From positions 3,677,740 through 3,741,739 of the forward strand of contig NZ_LJJC01000004.1 in assembly GCF_001420715.1 (NCBI RefSeq): 64,000 nucleotides of DNA. Reading direction: 5' to 3'. Positions 1-8,021 of the stretch are shown here, in pieces. The notes under the pieces are model-generated. The model saw only the letters and a program-made list of their open reading frames with translations. It searched no databases and had not been told where the DNA came from. How positions within the stretch are numbered: position 1 is the first letter of the stretch; every line of letters starts with the position of its first letter. The stretch comes from Heyndrickxia shackletonii (GTDB lineage Bacteria; Bacillota; Bacilli; Bacillales; Bacillaceae_C). The position numbers were made by a program, and so were the translations under genes.

Positions 1-263
1 GAAACTGCAGTCCGATAAGCAGTGTCTCCTCTTTCCAGTTCTTCACAAACAATGGCTAACGAATTATAATCCATTCCGGCTCCACCGTACTTTTCTGGGA
101 TACAAACTCCCATTAAACCAAGATCCGCTAACCTTTCCATAATTCTAGGTTCAAAATGTCCTTTAGAATCCCATTCCCCGATAAAAGGTTGGATTTCTTT
201 ATCAACAAAACTTCTTACTGTTTTTCTTAGCAATTCCTGTTCCTCTGTATAATCAAAATTCAT
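1..263 (-). CDS. Acyl-CoA dehydrogenase, N-terminal part (runs off window)
   Basis: The minus strand reads from an ATG at 263 to the window edge and encodes about 87 residues beginning MNFDYTEEQELLRKTVRSF. This is the N-terminal helical domain of flavin-dependent acyl-CoA dehydrogenases; the stretch PEKYGGAGMDY is a hallmark of the family. The enzyme would oxidise an acyl-CoA at the alpha-beta bond and pass electrons to ETF. A good ribosome binding site (AGGAG) lies just upstream. The gene starts 13 bases after the CoA-transferase stop, so the two are very probably co-transcribed and act on the same CoA ester. The substrate cannot be told from this fragment. Confidence 0.85.
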   Translation of the reverse strand, partial: MNFDYTEEQELLRKTVRSFVDKEIQPFIGEWDSKGHFEPRIMERLADLGLMGVCIPEKYGGAGMDYNSLAIVCEELERGDTAYRTAV

Positions 264-276
264 TTCTATCACTCTC

Positions 277-1464
277 CTAAACAATTTTGTCCTCTATCAA
301 ATGCGTGATTTCTTGTTCTGAATAACCAAGAGATAGTAAGATTTCCCTCGTATGTTCACCAGGTAATGGCGGATGCCCCGTGACCTGAACCGGTGTTTTA
401 GACAATTTTAAAGGGCTTCCTACTAATTTCACTTCACCCGCAGTCGGATGATTCAACTTTATTAACATGTCTCTAGCTATAGCTTGAGGGTCTTGAAAAA
501 CCATTTTCAAATTATTGATAGGACCACATGGTATGCTGTTTTCATTGCATTTTTGCAACCAATAATCAGTCGGTTGTTCAACCAATCTATTTTGTAAAAT
601 AGGAATTAATGCTTCCTGATTTTCTACTCTACTAGCATTTGTCATAAATTTAGAATCATTGCACAGATGATCTAAGCCGAGAATATGGCAAAGCTTATCG
701 AATTGCCTGTCATTACCGACAGCTATTACCATTTTTCCGTCTTTTGTATCAAAGGTTTGATAGGGTACGATATTGGCATGCAAATTTCCTAGCAATCTAG
801 GAAGTTTTTCCGTCATCAAATAATTACTGGCAATATTCACAAGTGCACTAATCCCAGAATCAAATAGGGAAATATCCAACTTTTGGCCTGATCCTGATTT
901 CTGCCTTTCGAGCAGTGCGGCTTGAATACCACTTAATGCATAAAGGCCCGTTAAAATATCTGTGATGGCAATTCCTACTTTTTGCGGTCCGGAATCACTG
1001 GACCCAGTAATACTCATCAATCCACACATTGCTTGAATGATATAATCATATCCCGCTAAATTTTTATAAGGACCTGTTTCCCCAAATCCAGTAATAGAAC
1101 AAAATACTAGTTTAGGGTTTAGCTGCGACAGTGTCTCATACCCTAATCCCAGCCGTTCCATTGTCCCTGTTTTAAAATTGTGAATCACTACATCACTTTG
1201 CAAAACTAGCCTTTTAATCATTTCCAGCCCTTTTTCAGTTTTTAAGTTGACAGTAAGGCTTTTTTTATTCCGATTGGCACATAAATAATAAGCACTTACT
1301 CCATTTTGAAAGGGAGGTCCCCAATCTCTTGTGTCATCACTGCCCCCTGGAGCCTCTATTTTTATTACTTCTGCTCCTAAATCTCCCAATATCATCGTAC
1401 AAAGCGGCCCTGCCAGTACCCTTGTTAAATCCAAAACTTTTATTCCAGCTAATGCTCCGGCCAA
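277..1464 (-). CDS. CaiB/BaiF family (class III) CoA-transferase
   Basis: The 395-residue protein has the usual length of family III CoA-transferases, which move CoA between carboxylic acids through an aspartyl-CoA intermediate. Family signatures are seen: LAGPLCTMILGDLGAEVIKIE (residues 17-37) and the catalytic aspartate in ITDILTGLYAL at residue 169, the same number as in formyl-CoA transferase. The start is a TTG preceded by AAAGGAG at proper spacing; the nearby ATG is out of frame. It sits directly upstream of an acyl-CoA dehydrogenase, which suggests activation of an organic acid followed by oxidation, for example a glutarate-type dicarboxylate. The substrate is unknown. Confidence 0.88.
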   Translation of the reverse strand: MAGALAGIKVLDLTRVLAGPLCTMILGDLGAEVIKIEAPGGSDDTRDWGPPFQNGVSAYYLCANRNKKSLTVNLKTEKGLEMIKRLVLQSDVVIHNFKTGTMERLGLGYETLSQLNPKLVFCSITGFGETGPYKNLAGYDYIIQAMCGLMSITGSSDSGPQKVGIAITDILTGLYALSGIQAALLERQKSGSGQKLDISLFDSGISALVNIASNYLMTEKLPRLLGNLHANIVPYQTFDTKDGKMVIAVGNDRQFDKLCHILGLDHLCNDSKFMTNASRVENQEALIPILQNRLVEQPTDYWLQKCNENSIPCGPINNLKMVFQDPQAIARDMLIKLNHPTAGEVKLVGSPLKLSKTPVQVTGHPPLPGEHTREILLSLGYSEQEITHLIEDKIV

Positions 1465-1610
1465 ATAGCATCACTCCTTTAAGAAATTCTAGTAAGGCTT
1501 AGCTTGACCTATTTTAAAATCCTGAAAAAACAGTTTCCTGCAATATTATGTTTACGAGAACATTTATAAATTTATGCCTAAGCTTTTAAGATCAAAAAGA
1601 GCTAATAAAA

Positions 1611-1640
1611 AAAACCCGCATCTAAAATAGATGCGAGTTT
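1611..1640 (-). terminator. Rho-independent terminator of the wrbA-like gene
   Basis: Perfect 8-bp stem CGCATCTA/TAGATGCG with a 3-base loop, flanked by A-runs on one side and T-runs on the other. It lies 20 bases beyond the flavodoxin-like gene and could work in both directions. Confidence 0.85.
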
Positions 1641-1659
1641 TTCATACGAAAAGCTTATA

Positions 1660-2271
1660 TTATTGTAGTCCTGCCTTTACCCATTCAGCCACTTGAACAG
1701 TGCGCTTTGCCTGGTGTTTAACAGCGCCTTGAACGTCTTCTACCATTTTGCCGTCTTGACCTTGTGTTACAGTTGTACCATAAGGGTTTCCACCGGCTGC
1801 ATAAATAGATTGATCAGTGTATCCAGGAGGAACAATGATCGTACCCCAATGCATCATAGAAGTGTAAATGGCATGAATCGTTTGCTCTTGTCCACCATTA
1901 GAATTTCCAGCTGAAGCCATAGCGCTAACTACTTTGTTTACTGTTTTTCCTTGTGCCCAAAATCCGCCTAATGTATCTAAAAATTGTTTCATTTGGGAAG
2001 GAATATTACCGAAACGAGTTGGAGCGCTGAAAATAATAGCATCTGCCCATTCAATATCTGCTGCTGTTGCAACTGGTACATTTTGTGTTTCATCATAATG
2101 TTTTTTCCAAGCAGGATTGGATTCAATTGCAGCAGCTGGTGCAAGTTCTTCTACTTTTAATACTTTTACTTCAGCGCCAGCTTCTTTTGCTGCTTCCTCT
2201 GCCCATTTGGCAAGTTGATAGTTCGTTCCTGTAGAACTATAGTAAATAATGGCTAGTTTTACGTTTGTCAT
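1660..2271 (-). CDS. wrbA: NAD(P)H:quinone oxidoreductase, WrbA-type flavodoxin
   Basis: The 203-residue protein has the flavodoxin fold with the FMN phosphate loop YYSSTGTNYQLAKWAEEAA near residues 10-28 and the WrbA signature APTRFGNIPSQMKQFLDTLGG in the middle. WrbA proteins bind FMN and reduce quinones by two electrons, which avoids semiquinone radicals. The start is ATG with an AAAGGAG site upstream. It is monocistronic, with its own promoter and a terminator. A palindrome matching the MhqR type overlaps the promoter, so induction by quinones or catechols is likely. This fits an organism that makes catechols in its 4-hydroxyphenylacetate pathway. Confidence 0.9.
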   Translation of the reverse strand: MTNVKLAIIYYSSTGTNYQLAKWAEEAAKEAGAEVKVLKVEELAPAAAIESNPAWKKHYDETQNVPVATAADIEWADAIIFSAPTRFGNIPSQMKQFLDTLGGFWAQGKTVNKVVSAMASAGNSNGGQEQTIHAIYTSMMHWGTIIVPPGYTDQSIYAAGGNPYGTTVTQGQDGKMVEDVQGAVKHQAKRTVQVAEWVKAGLQ

Positions 2272-2407
2272 TTGAAATCTCCTTTATAAAAAAATTATTA
2301 GCAGACATACAACATTATTAATATTTTATTAATGGATATTAATTATGCCTGCTGATGTAAATTTAATTTAAGAAAAAGTTTCGCTTATTAAATTCACATG
2401 ATAATCC

Positions 2408-2432
2408 AATTATCTTGAATTCGAGATAATTT
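2408..2432. promoter_or_regulatory. MhqR-like operator
   Basis: AATTATCT-TGAATTC-GAGATAATT is a near-perfect palindrome (two central mismatches). It matches the inverted repeat TATCTCGAATTCGAGATA known for the quinone-sensing repressor MhqR in Bacillus subtilis. It abuts and overlaps the -10 box of the wrbA-like gene, where a repressor would block transcription. The mhqR gene itself is not in the window. Confidence 0.6.
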
Positions 2433-2457
2433 TAACCTTCAAAAAATATAACGTCAA
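2429..2457 (-). promoter_or_regulatory. SigA-type promoter of the wrbA-like gene
   Basis: On the minus strand TTGACG (2457-2452), a 17-base spacer and TAAAAT (2434-2429) form a near-consensus vegetative promoter. The transcript would have a leader of about 150 bases. Confidence 0.6.
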
Positions 2458-2615
2458 CTCTTATGCTTCTCTTAAATTAATAAGTGTATTTTTCCCCTAC
2501 CTGAGTAAAACTAATAAATATTAAAAGTTAATCCTCGCACTTTTTTCTTTTAACTTGTTAAAAAATCAGCTAAAATAGATACGTTTGGTAAACCAAGCTT
2601 TCAGGAGGTTAGGTA

Positions 2616-3236
2616 ATGGTATTTAAAAATAAAAAGGATAAGTTTGCCGTTCTTTTGGAAAACATTGCAGCAAATTTACATGAAAGTGCTAATTATTTCG
2701 CTGATTACAAATTAAATGATGAGAGCGATTTGAAAGAATTTGCGCAAAAAATGAAAGAGTATGAAACAAAAGGGGATTCATACGTTCATGAAATGATTAT
2801 GGAACTGAACGATGCATTCATTACACCGATAGAGAGAGAAGATTTGCTTATTCTTACAAATGTTCTGGATGATGTCCTGGACGGACTCGAACATTGTGCC
2901 TACATATTTGAAGTATATGTAATCCTACATGCGGATGAATATATGTATAAATTTGTAGAAGCAATTCGGAATTGTACGAAAGAAATTGAAAAAGCGATTG
3001 AATTTCTTTTCAACAAAAAACTGCCTAATATGCGTCCGCATGCCATCAAAATCAAGGAATATGAATCCTTATGTGATGATATTTTACGCGAATCTATTAA
3101 GGAGCTTTTTCAAAAAGAGAAGGATCCTATCCGTTTAATTAAATACAAAGAGGTATATGAAAATTTGGAAGAGATTGCAGATGATTGCCAGAGTGTCGCA
3201 AACATACTTGAAAGCATCATTATGAAAAACGCATAA
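2616..3236 (+). CDS. DUF47 family PhoU-like Pit accessory protein
   Basis: The 206-residue, all-helical, acidic protein belongs to DUF47 (PhoU-like; YkaA in B. subtilis). These proteins are encoded next to Pit phosphate transporters and are thought to adjust their activity. Repeated acidic helices (EREDLLILTNVLDDVLDGLE, residues about 69-88; YENLEEIADDCQSVANILE near the C-terminus) resemble the metal-binding helices of PhoU. An AGGAGG site precedes the ATG. The transporter starts 12 bases downstream, so this is a two-gene operon. The metal cofactor and the exact action on the transporter are not established from sequence. Confidence 0.88.
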   Translation: MVFKNKKDKFAVLLENIAANLHESANYFADYKLNDESDLKEFAQKMKEYETKGDSYVHEMIMELNDAFITPIEREDLLILTNVLDDVLDGLEHCAYIFEVYVILHADEYMYKFVEAIRNCTKEIEKAIEFLFNKKLPNMRPHAIKIKEYESLCDDILRESIKELFQKEKDPIRLIKYKEVYENLEEIADDCQSVANILESIIMKNA

Positions 3237-3248
3237 GGAGCGTACGCA

Positions 3249-4247
3249 ATGGACAGTGTCTTTATTATAACCTTGTTAACAGTCATCTTTGCTCTTGGCT
3301 TCGATTTTATTAATGGTTTTCATGATACTGCAAATGCGATCGCAACTTCAGTTTCAACGAAGGCTTTAAAACCAAGGCATGCTATTATACTTGCGGCATG
3401 TATGAACTTTCTTGGAGCATTGACTTTCACAGGGGTAGCTCAAACCATTTCAAAGGATATTGTGGACCCATATACCATCCATAATGGAGCCATCGTCATA
3501 CTGGCTGCATTAATAGCTGCGATAGCTTGGAACTTACTTACATGGTATTTTGGCATTCCCAGCAGTTCCTCCCATGCCATTATAGGTGCTTTAGCAGGTG
3601 CAGCCATTGCAGCTGCAGGCTTTTCTGCTATTAAATACAAAGGATTTCTTAAAATACTTGAAGCCTTAATTATTTCACCTATTCTTGCATTTGTTATAGG
3701 ATTTATCATTTATAGTATTTTCAAAGTAGCATTTAAAAACTTAAATTTAGCAAAGACTAATAAAAAATTCCGCTTAATTCAAATTTTAACTGCTGCCATT
3801 CAATCATATAGCCACGGGACAAATGATGCGCAGAAATCAATGGGTATTATCACATTGGCATTAATTTCCAGTCATATGATTAAAGGGACCGGTATCCCTT
3901 TGTGGGTCCAAATTGCCTGCGCGACAGCAATGGGATTAGGAACATCTATTGGCGGATATAAAATTATTAAAACAGTTGGCGGAAAAATAATGAAGATTAA
4001 ACCTATCAATGGTGTAGCTGCAGATTTAAGTTCCGCCTTAATTATTTTTGGTGCAACATTTATTCACCTTCCTGTAAGTAGCACTCATGTTATTTCCTCC
4101 TCGATTCTTGGAGTAGGTACTGCACACCGCGTAAGAGGGGTTAAATGGGATACTGCCCAAAGAATTGTTTTTACATGGATTATTACTTTACCAATTACCG
4201 CCATATTTTCAGCGATTGTATATTATATTCTTAATATTTTTATGTAA
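3249..4247 (+). CDS. pit: Pit-family low-affinity inorganic phosphate transporter
   Basis: The 332-residue membrane protein has the duplicated PHO4/Pit signatures: GFDFINGFHDTANAIATSVS near residue 20 and SYSHGTNDAQKSMGIITLAL near residue 190, each containing the invariant Asp/Asn pair. About ten hydrophobic segments are visible. Pit proteins import metal-phosphate complexes using the proton gradient. An AAGGAG site overlaps the end of the DUF47 gene just upstream. A strong terminator follows immediately. The length is in the range of short bacillar Pit proteins, which lack the long central loop of E. coli PitA. Confidence 0.92.
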   Translation: MDSVFIITLLTVIFALGFDFINGFHDTANAIATSVSTKALKPRHAIILAACMNFLGALTFTGVAQTISKDIVDPYTIHNGAIVILAALIAAIAWNLLTWYFGIPSSSSHAIIGALAGAAIAAAGFSAIKYKGFLKILEALIISPILAFVIGFIIYSIFKVAFKNLNLAKTNKKFRLIQILTAAIQSYSHGTNDAQKSMGIITLALISSHMIKGTGIPLWVQIACATAMGLGTSIGGYKIIKTVGGKIMKIKPINGVAADLSSALIIFGATFIHLPVSSTHVISSSILGVGTAHRVRGVKWDTAQRIVFTWIITLPITAIFSAIVYYILNIFM

Positions 4248-4272
4248 AAAGGCACATGCGGGCCTTTTTTTT
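4246..4272 (+). terminator. Terminator of the DUF47-pit operon
   Basis: Stem AAAAAGGC/GCCTTTTT with an 8-base loop ends in eight T residues directly after the pit stop codon. Confidence 0.8.
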
Positions 4273-4407
4273 GTTTTGGAATACCTTTTATGATCAGCAA
4301 CATGAACGATCCAAATTGCACGCATCTTAACTTTAGAAATTAAAAATATGGCAACATCTTTAAGGAACATTTTTTCATGAAAATAGGAAAAACTACTATA
4401 AAAACTA

Positions 4408-4436
4408 TTGCCTATTCAATTAAAAACGAATAATAT
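4408..4436 (+). promoter_or_regulatory. SigA-type promoter of the purine permease gene
   Basis: TTGCCT (4408-4413), a 17-base spacer and TAATAT (4431-4436). This would give a leader of only about 35 bases, too short for a purine riboswitch, and no riboswitch core was found upstream. Confidence 0.55.
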
Positions 4437-4465
4437 ATAAATTGTGTTTTTTAATCGTTCGTGTT
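4423..4465. promoter_or_regulatory. Possible pair of PurBoxes (PurR operator)
   Basis: Two CGAA cores in opposite orientation (4427-4430, and as TTCG at 4458-4461) sit in A/T-rich contexts like the PurBox consensus AWWWCCGAACWWT. The boxes are about 15 bases apart, close to the spacing of B. subtilis PurR operators, and flank the -10 region. Each box has mismatches, so this is tentative. Confidence 0.3.
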
Positions 4466-4478
4466 TTGGAGGTATTTT

Positions 4479-5777
4479 ATGTTTAAATTACAAGAAAATG
4501 GCACCGATGTGAAAACGGAAGTTCTCGCAGGCTTTACTACATTTTTAACAATGGTATATATTGTGGTAGTGAATCCTGTTATTCTTCATGATGCGGGTGT
4601 GCCATTTAATGATGTATTTATGGCGACTATTATTGCCACTGTAATAGGGACATTATGGATGGCGCTATGTGCTAATTATCCGATTGCCATTGCTCCTGGG
4701 ATGGGGATGAATGCGTATTTCGCCTATTCCGTTGTCGGCAATCATGGACATATAACTTATACCACTGCTTTTTCTGCAGTATTTGTTGCTGGGATCATTT
4801 TTATTATCTTATCGTTAACTCCTTTTCGCCAAAAGCTTATTGAAGCTATTCCGGATAACTTAAAACACGGAATAACTGCTGGTATTGGACTTTTTATCGC
4901 ATTTATTGGATTAAAGCAAACAGGCATTATTATCGGGGACAAAGAAAATTTAGTTAAACTTGGAGATTTGCATGATCCGTTAACGATCCTTTCATTAGTA
5001 GGACTTGCTATTACTTTAATCTTATTTGCAAGAAAGATTCCTGGTGCTTTATTTATTGGCATGATCATTACTGGAATTATTGCATTTTTCACTGGGAAAT
5101 TAAAGTTTGATAAAGGCGTTGTCGGAAAGCCTTCTCTTCCACATTTTATGATTGATAACCCAATATCTGCATTTGGTGATGTTATCCACCACAGCTTATA
5201 TGCCGTTGTCTTTTCATTTTTGCTTGTAACGATTTTTGATACAACTGGAACGATGGTAGGGGTTGCCGAACAAGCTGGTCTAATGAAAGGGAAAAAATTG
5301 CCGCGTGCGCGTCGGGCATTACTTTCAGATTCTATCGGCACAACGATTGGTGCTGTTTTCGGAACGAGTCCAACAACCGCATTTATTGAATCGACATCTG
5401 GTGTTGCTGCCGGTGGCCGTACAGGATTAACTACAACCATTGTTGCGGTACTTTTTATTATTTCTTCCTTCTTTAGTCCACTAGTAAGTGCGGTATCCGG
5501 ATTATCAGCTATTACTGCACCTGCATTAATTATAGTAGGAAGCTTAATGATAGGCAGTGTTGCCAATATTAAATGGAAAGAAATTGATGAAGCATTTCCT
5601 GCGTTTTTAATTATATTAACCATGCCATTAACATCTAGCATTGCGACGGGTATTGCACTTGGATTTATTTCTTATCCTATTTTAAAAATTGTAAAAGGAA
5701 AATGGCGCGATGTTCATGTGCTTGTATATTTATTTGCTGTTTTATTTATCCTTCAGCTAGCGTTTGTTCCTCAATAA
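4479..5777 (+). CDS. pbuG: NCS2/AzgA family hypoxanthine/guanine permease
   Basis: The protein of about 432 residues is a multi-spanning membrane transporter of the AzgA branch of NCS2. Typical segments are EVLAGFTTFLTMVYIVVVNP near the start, GMGMNAYFAYSVV, the conserved GIGLFIAFIGLKQTGII, and SPTTAFIESTSGVAAGGRTG, which carries the substrate-binding glutamate. It imports hypoxanthine, guanine or adenine by proton symport. I chose the ATG at 4479 because TTTGGAGG lies six to seven bases before it; a GTG at 4461 in the same frame would place that site inside the gene. It is monocistronic, with its own promoter and terminator. Confidence 0.85.
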   Translation: MFKLQENGTDVKTEVLAGFTTFLTMVYIVVVNPVILHDAGVPFNDVFMATIIATVIGTLWMALCANYPIAIAPGMGMNAYFAYSVVGNHGHITYTTAFSAVFVAGIIFIILSLTPFRQKLIEAIPDNLKHGITAGIGLFIAFIGLKQTGIIIGDKENLVKLGDLHDPLTILSLVGLAITLILFARKIPGALFIGMIITGIIAFFTGKLKFDKGVVGKPSLPHFMIDNPISAFGDVIHHSLYAVVFSFLLVTIFDTTGTMVGVAEQAGLMKGKKLPRARRALLSDSIGTTIGAVFGTSPTTAFIESTSGVAAGGRTGLTTTIVAVLFIISSFFSPLVSAVSGLSAITAPALIIVGSLMIGSVANIKWKEIDEAFPAFLIILTMPLTSSIATGIALGFISYPILKIVKGKWRDVHVLVYLFAVLFILQLAFVPQ

Positions 5778-5849
5778 AAAAGCGTAGGCGACTCCGCTGG
5801 TGTACGAGTGAGTGAAATTTGAAGTGTAGTTTTATATTCAAAAGAAAAA

Positions 5850-5884
5850 ATGGTTGGGGCTATTTTGCCCTAAGCATTTTTTTT
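5850..5884. terminator. Bidirectional terminator between purine permease and small ORFs
   Basis: ATGGTTGGGGC/GCCCTAAGCAT stem (one mismatch, one G-U) with a 6-base loop, T-run on the plus side and A-run on the other. It can end the permease transcript and the convergent small-gene transcript. Confidence 0.7.
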
Positions 5885-5890
5885 GAAATT

Positions 5891-6052
5891 TCACCATTTC
5901 AACATCGTTCCTTGAACTAAACCTCTCAAGTCTGATTTTCGTCTCTTTTCTTCCTCATTACTTCCGTCACCAGAAGGTTTACGAGCTGTCATTGGGACAA
6001 TCCAGGAATCCATTTGTTTATAGTAAAGCACCAATTGTTTACATTTCCTCAT
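5891..6052 (-). CDS. Small ORF of unknown function (53 aa)
   Basis: A minus-strand reading frame from ATG 6052 encodes a charged peptide (MRKCKQLVLYYKQMD..., ending in GTMLKW). The frame stays open upstream for a few codons reading LWITVGF, the same words as near the N-terminus of the neighbouring 66-aa protein, then meets a stop. No clear ribosome binding site is seen. It could be a small gene or the decayed copy of a gene related to its neighbour. I do not recognise a family. Confidence 0.25.
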   Translation of the reverse strand: MRKCKQLVLYYKQMDSWIVPMTARKPSGDGSNEEEKRRKSDLRGLVQGTMLKW

Positions 6053-6069
6053 AAAGATGAAACCAACCG

Positions 6070-6270
6070 TTATCCAAAGTGGTCAAGAAACCACCACACA
6101 ATAAGAATGATACTCACTATCCCCCAAATTGTAGTCCCCACTATCCTCCAAACTATGGATCGGGTAGCTAAACTTTGATGGAACTTATTTTTCATATTTC
6201 TAGTTATAAAAGCTAGGTCAACAAATCCGATTGCGACAAAGCCAACAGTAATCCAAAGCAATAAATCCAC
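6070..6270 (-). CDS. Small membrane protein of unknown function (66 aa)
   Basis: The 66-residue product has two hydrophobic segments (about residues 3-21 and 43-61) separated by a basic loop, so both ends should be on the same side of the membrane. The start is GTG with a strong AAGGGGG site upstream. Such small two-helix proteins are common in bacilli, but I do not recognise the family and cannot assign a role. It is followed on the same strand by a weaker 53-aa ORF and a bidirectional terminator. Confidence 0.55.
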   Translation of the reverse strand: MDLLLWITVGFVAIGFVDLAFITRNMKNKFHQSLATRSIVWRIVGTTIWGIVSIILIVWWFLDHFG

Positions 6271-6447
6271 TTTTTATCCCCCTTTTTGTACATTACCTCC
6301 GCTATTATTTCGCTAATCATCCAATCCTCTCCTTCCACCCAACTGATTCGTTATTTAATAACGTATCTCCTTGGTATTAACATAAAAATCCAGTAAAGCT
6401 TTAATTTAATATTAGTACTGAAATTAGCTAATGTTCTAATATACAAA

Positions 6448-6709
6448 TACCATGTTATGAAGGACAAAACTCTGTTTTTTTACAAAAATGATGTCCTTCA
6501 TCATGGTTATGAAGGACACTACTCAGTTCTTTAACAAAAAGAATGTCCTTCATCCGGGCAATGAAGGACAAAATTTGGTTGTGTATCATGGATAATGTCT
6601 TTCATCATGGTTATGAAGGACATTACTCAGTTCTTTAACAAAAAGAATGTCCTTCATCAGGGCGATGAAGAACAAAATTTGGTTGTGTTTCATGGATAAT
6701 GTCTTTCAT
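6448..6709. repeat. Tandem 104-bp repeat with internal hairpins
   Basis: Two full units (6502-6605 and 6606-6709) and a preceding half unit (6448-6501) are more than 90 percent alike. Each unit carries ATGAAGGACA and its reverse complement TGTCCTTCAT (or the variant TGTCTTTCAT) several times, so the RNA or single strand would fold into a row of hairpins. It fills most of the 558-base gap between 6271 and 6828; no gene is seen there. It lies just downstream of the E2 gene. Confidence 0.8.
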
Positions 6710-6828
6710 CAAGGTTTTGCAAGTGTTCTTGTGACTTCATCAGTAAATTTCAATGCGTTTATATTCTTGATTCACCTGATTCTACCTTTAAATTGAAAGT
6801 AATTAACAAAAAACTTAAACGTTTTATT

Positions 6829-8004
6829 TTACTTCAATTCTAAAAGCATTTTTGAAGGGTTCTCTAATAAACTCACAAGCCGATTGGTAAACGCAACAGC
6901 TGTTGCTCCATCCGCCACACGATGATCAAAGGACATAGATATATTCATAATGGAACGGATAACGATTTCATCGTTTATTACTGCTGGTCGCTTTTTCGTT
7001 TTATGAAATGCAACTAACGCGGATTCTGGATAATTGATGATTGGTGTTGCTCCAATTCCCCCAAGCGGGCCAACATTACTTATTGTGAACGTTCCGCCAG
7101 TAATGTCTTCTCTTGTAAGTTTATTATCTTGCGCTTTTTGAATATATTCCTTCATTTCTTGGTGGATGGTTTTAAGCGATTTTTGTTCAACATGATGAAT
7201 AACCGGAACAATTAGCCCTTCTTTTGTATCTACCGCAACTCCAATGTTATATTCCTGTTTCAATTGGATAATTTCCTTTTCCTCATCCAAAATTGAATTA
7301 AAGATTGGATAATCCTTTAATGCCAAATATATTGCTTTGATAAAAAATGCAGCTACTGAGATATTTGTGCCATCATCCTTTAATTCATTTTTTAAAGAAA
7401 GTAAGTTGGTCACATCGACTTCCTCGAAATGTGTAACGTGTGGAATCGTATACAGTGATTTCGTCATTTTGGCAGCAATTTGCTTTCTTCTTCCTTTAAA
7501 CGGAATTTCCACCGGATTTATAGGTGATATTTTCATTTGTTTCGGTGCTTCCTCTATTTCTTCAACTAGCGGAGGTGCAGGATTTTCAGCTTTACTGACA
7601 AATTTATAAATATCCTCATCCGTCACCCTTCCGATAGGGCCGCTTCCTACAACTTGTTCTATATCTACGCCAAGCTCTCTGGCAATTCTTCTTGTATGCG
7701 GTGCCGCGATAATTCTTTTTTTTGGCAACGGTTTTTCCGGTCTATGTGAAGAATCTGAATGTATTTCTTCCGTATCAATGATTAATAATGTTGTCCCAAC
7801 TGTTACATTTGTTCCTTCTTCTATTAAAATATCTCGAACGATACCTGATATAGGAGAAGGAAGCTCAGCCGTCATTTTATCCGTCTGTACTTCTACAAGA
7901 GGTTGATCACTTTTTACCCGATCCCCTTTTTTTACGAAGTAGGTTAATACTTCCCCCTCTGTCATTCCTTCTCCTATGTCATGCAGCTTTACTTCTACCA
8001 ACAT
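6829..8004 (-). CDS. 2-oxoacid dehydrogenase complex E2 (dihydrolipoyl acyltransferase)
   Basis: The protein of about 391 residues has the classic E2 order. First is a lipoyl domain (residues 1-75) with the lipoylated lysine in VQTDKM at residue 43. Next is a hinge and E3-binding domain (about 100-138, APHTRRIARELGVDIEQV), then the catalytic chloramphenicol acetyltransferase-like domain ending with the active-site SFDHRVADGA. It transfers the acyl group from E1 to CoA. Several starts are possible in a row (GTG, ATG, ATG, TTG); the second ATG has the better spacing to AGAAGG. E1beta and E1alpha lie directly upstream, but no E3 gene is present. The linkage to phenylalanine dehydrogenase suggests an arylpyruvate substrate; branched-chain or pyruvate activity is the alternative. 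Confidence 0.9.
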   Translation of the reverse strand: MLVEVKLHDIGEGMTEGEVLTYFVKKGDRVKSDQPLVEVQTDKMTAELPSPISGIVRDILIEEGTNVTVGTTLLIIDTEEIHSDSSHRPEKPLPKKRIIAAPHTRRIARELGVDIEQVVGSGPIGRVTDEDIYKFVSKAENPAPPLVEEIEEAPKQMKISPINPVEIPFKGRRKQIAAKMTKSLYTIPHVTHFEEVDVTNLLSLKNELKDDGTNISVAAFFIKAIYLALKDYPIFNSILDEEKEIIQLKQEYNIGVAVDTKEGLIVPVIHHVEQKSLKTIHQEMKEYIQKAQDNKLTREDITGGTFTISNVGPLGGIGATPIINYPESALVAFHKTKKRPAVINDEIVIRSIMNISMSFDHRVADGATAVAFTNRLVSLLENPSKMLLELK

Positions 8005-8021
8005 CATCACCTTCTTTCCAG

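Noticed and set aside
4273-4478. Purine riboswitch upstream of the purine permease
   Set aside because: No conserved aptamer core words were found and a good promoter lies too close to the start codon.
4757-5641. Long open frame antisense to the purine permease (294 codons)
   Set aside because: Mirror of a well-supported membrane transporter gene; no start signal or family match.
6448-6709. CRISPR-like array
   Set aside because: The units are contiguous 104-bp tandem copies with inverted motifs, not short repeats with unique spacers, and no cas genes are present.
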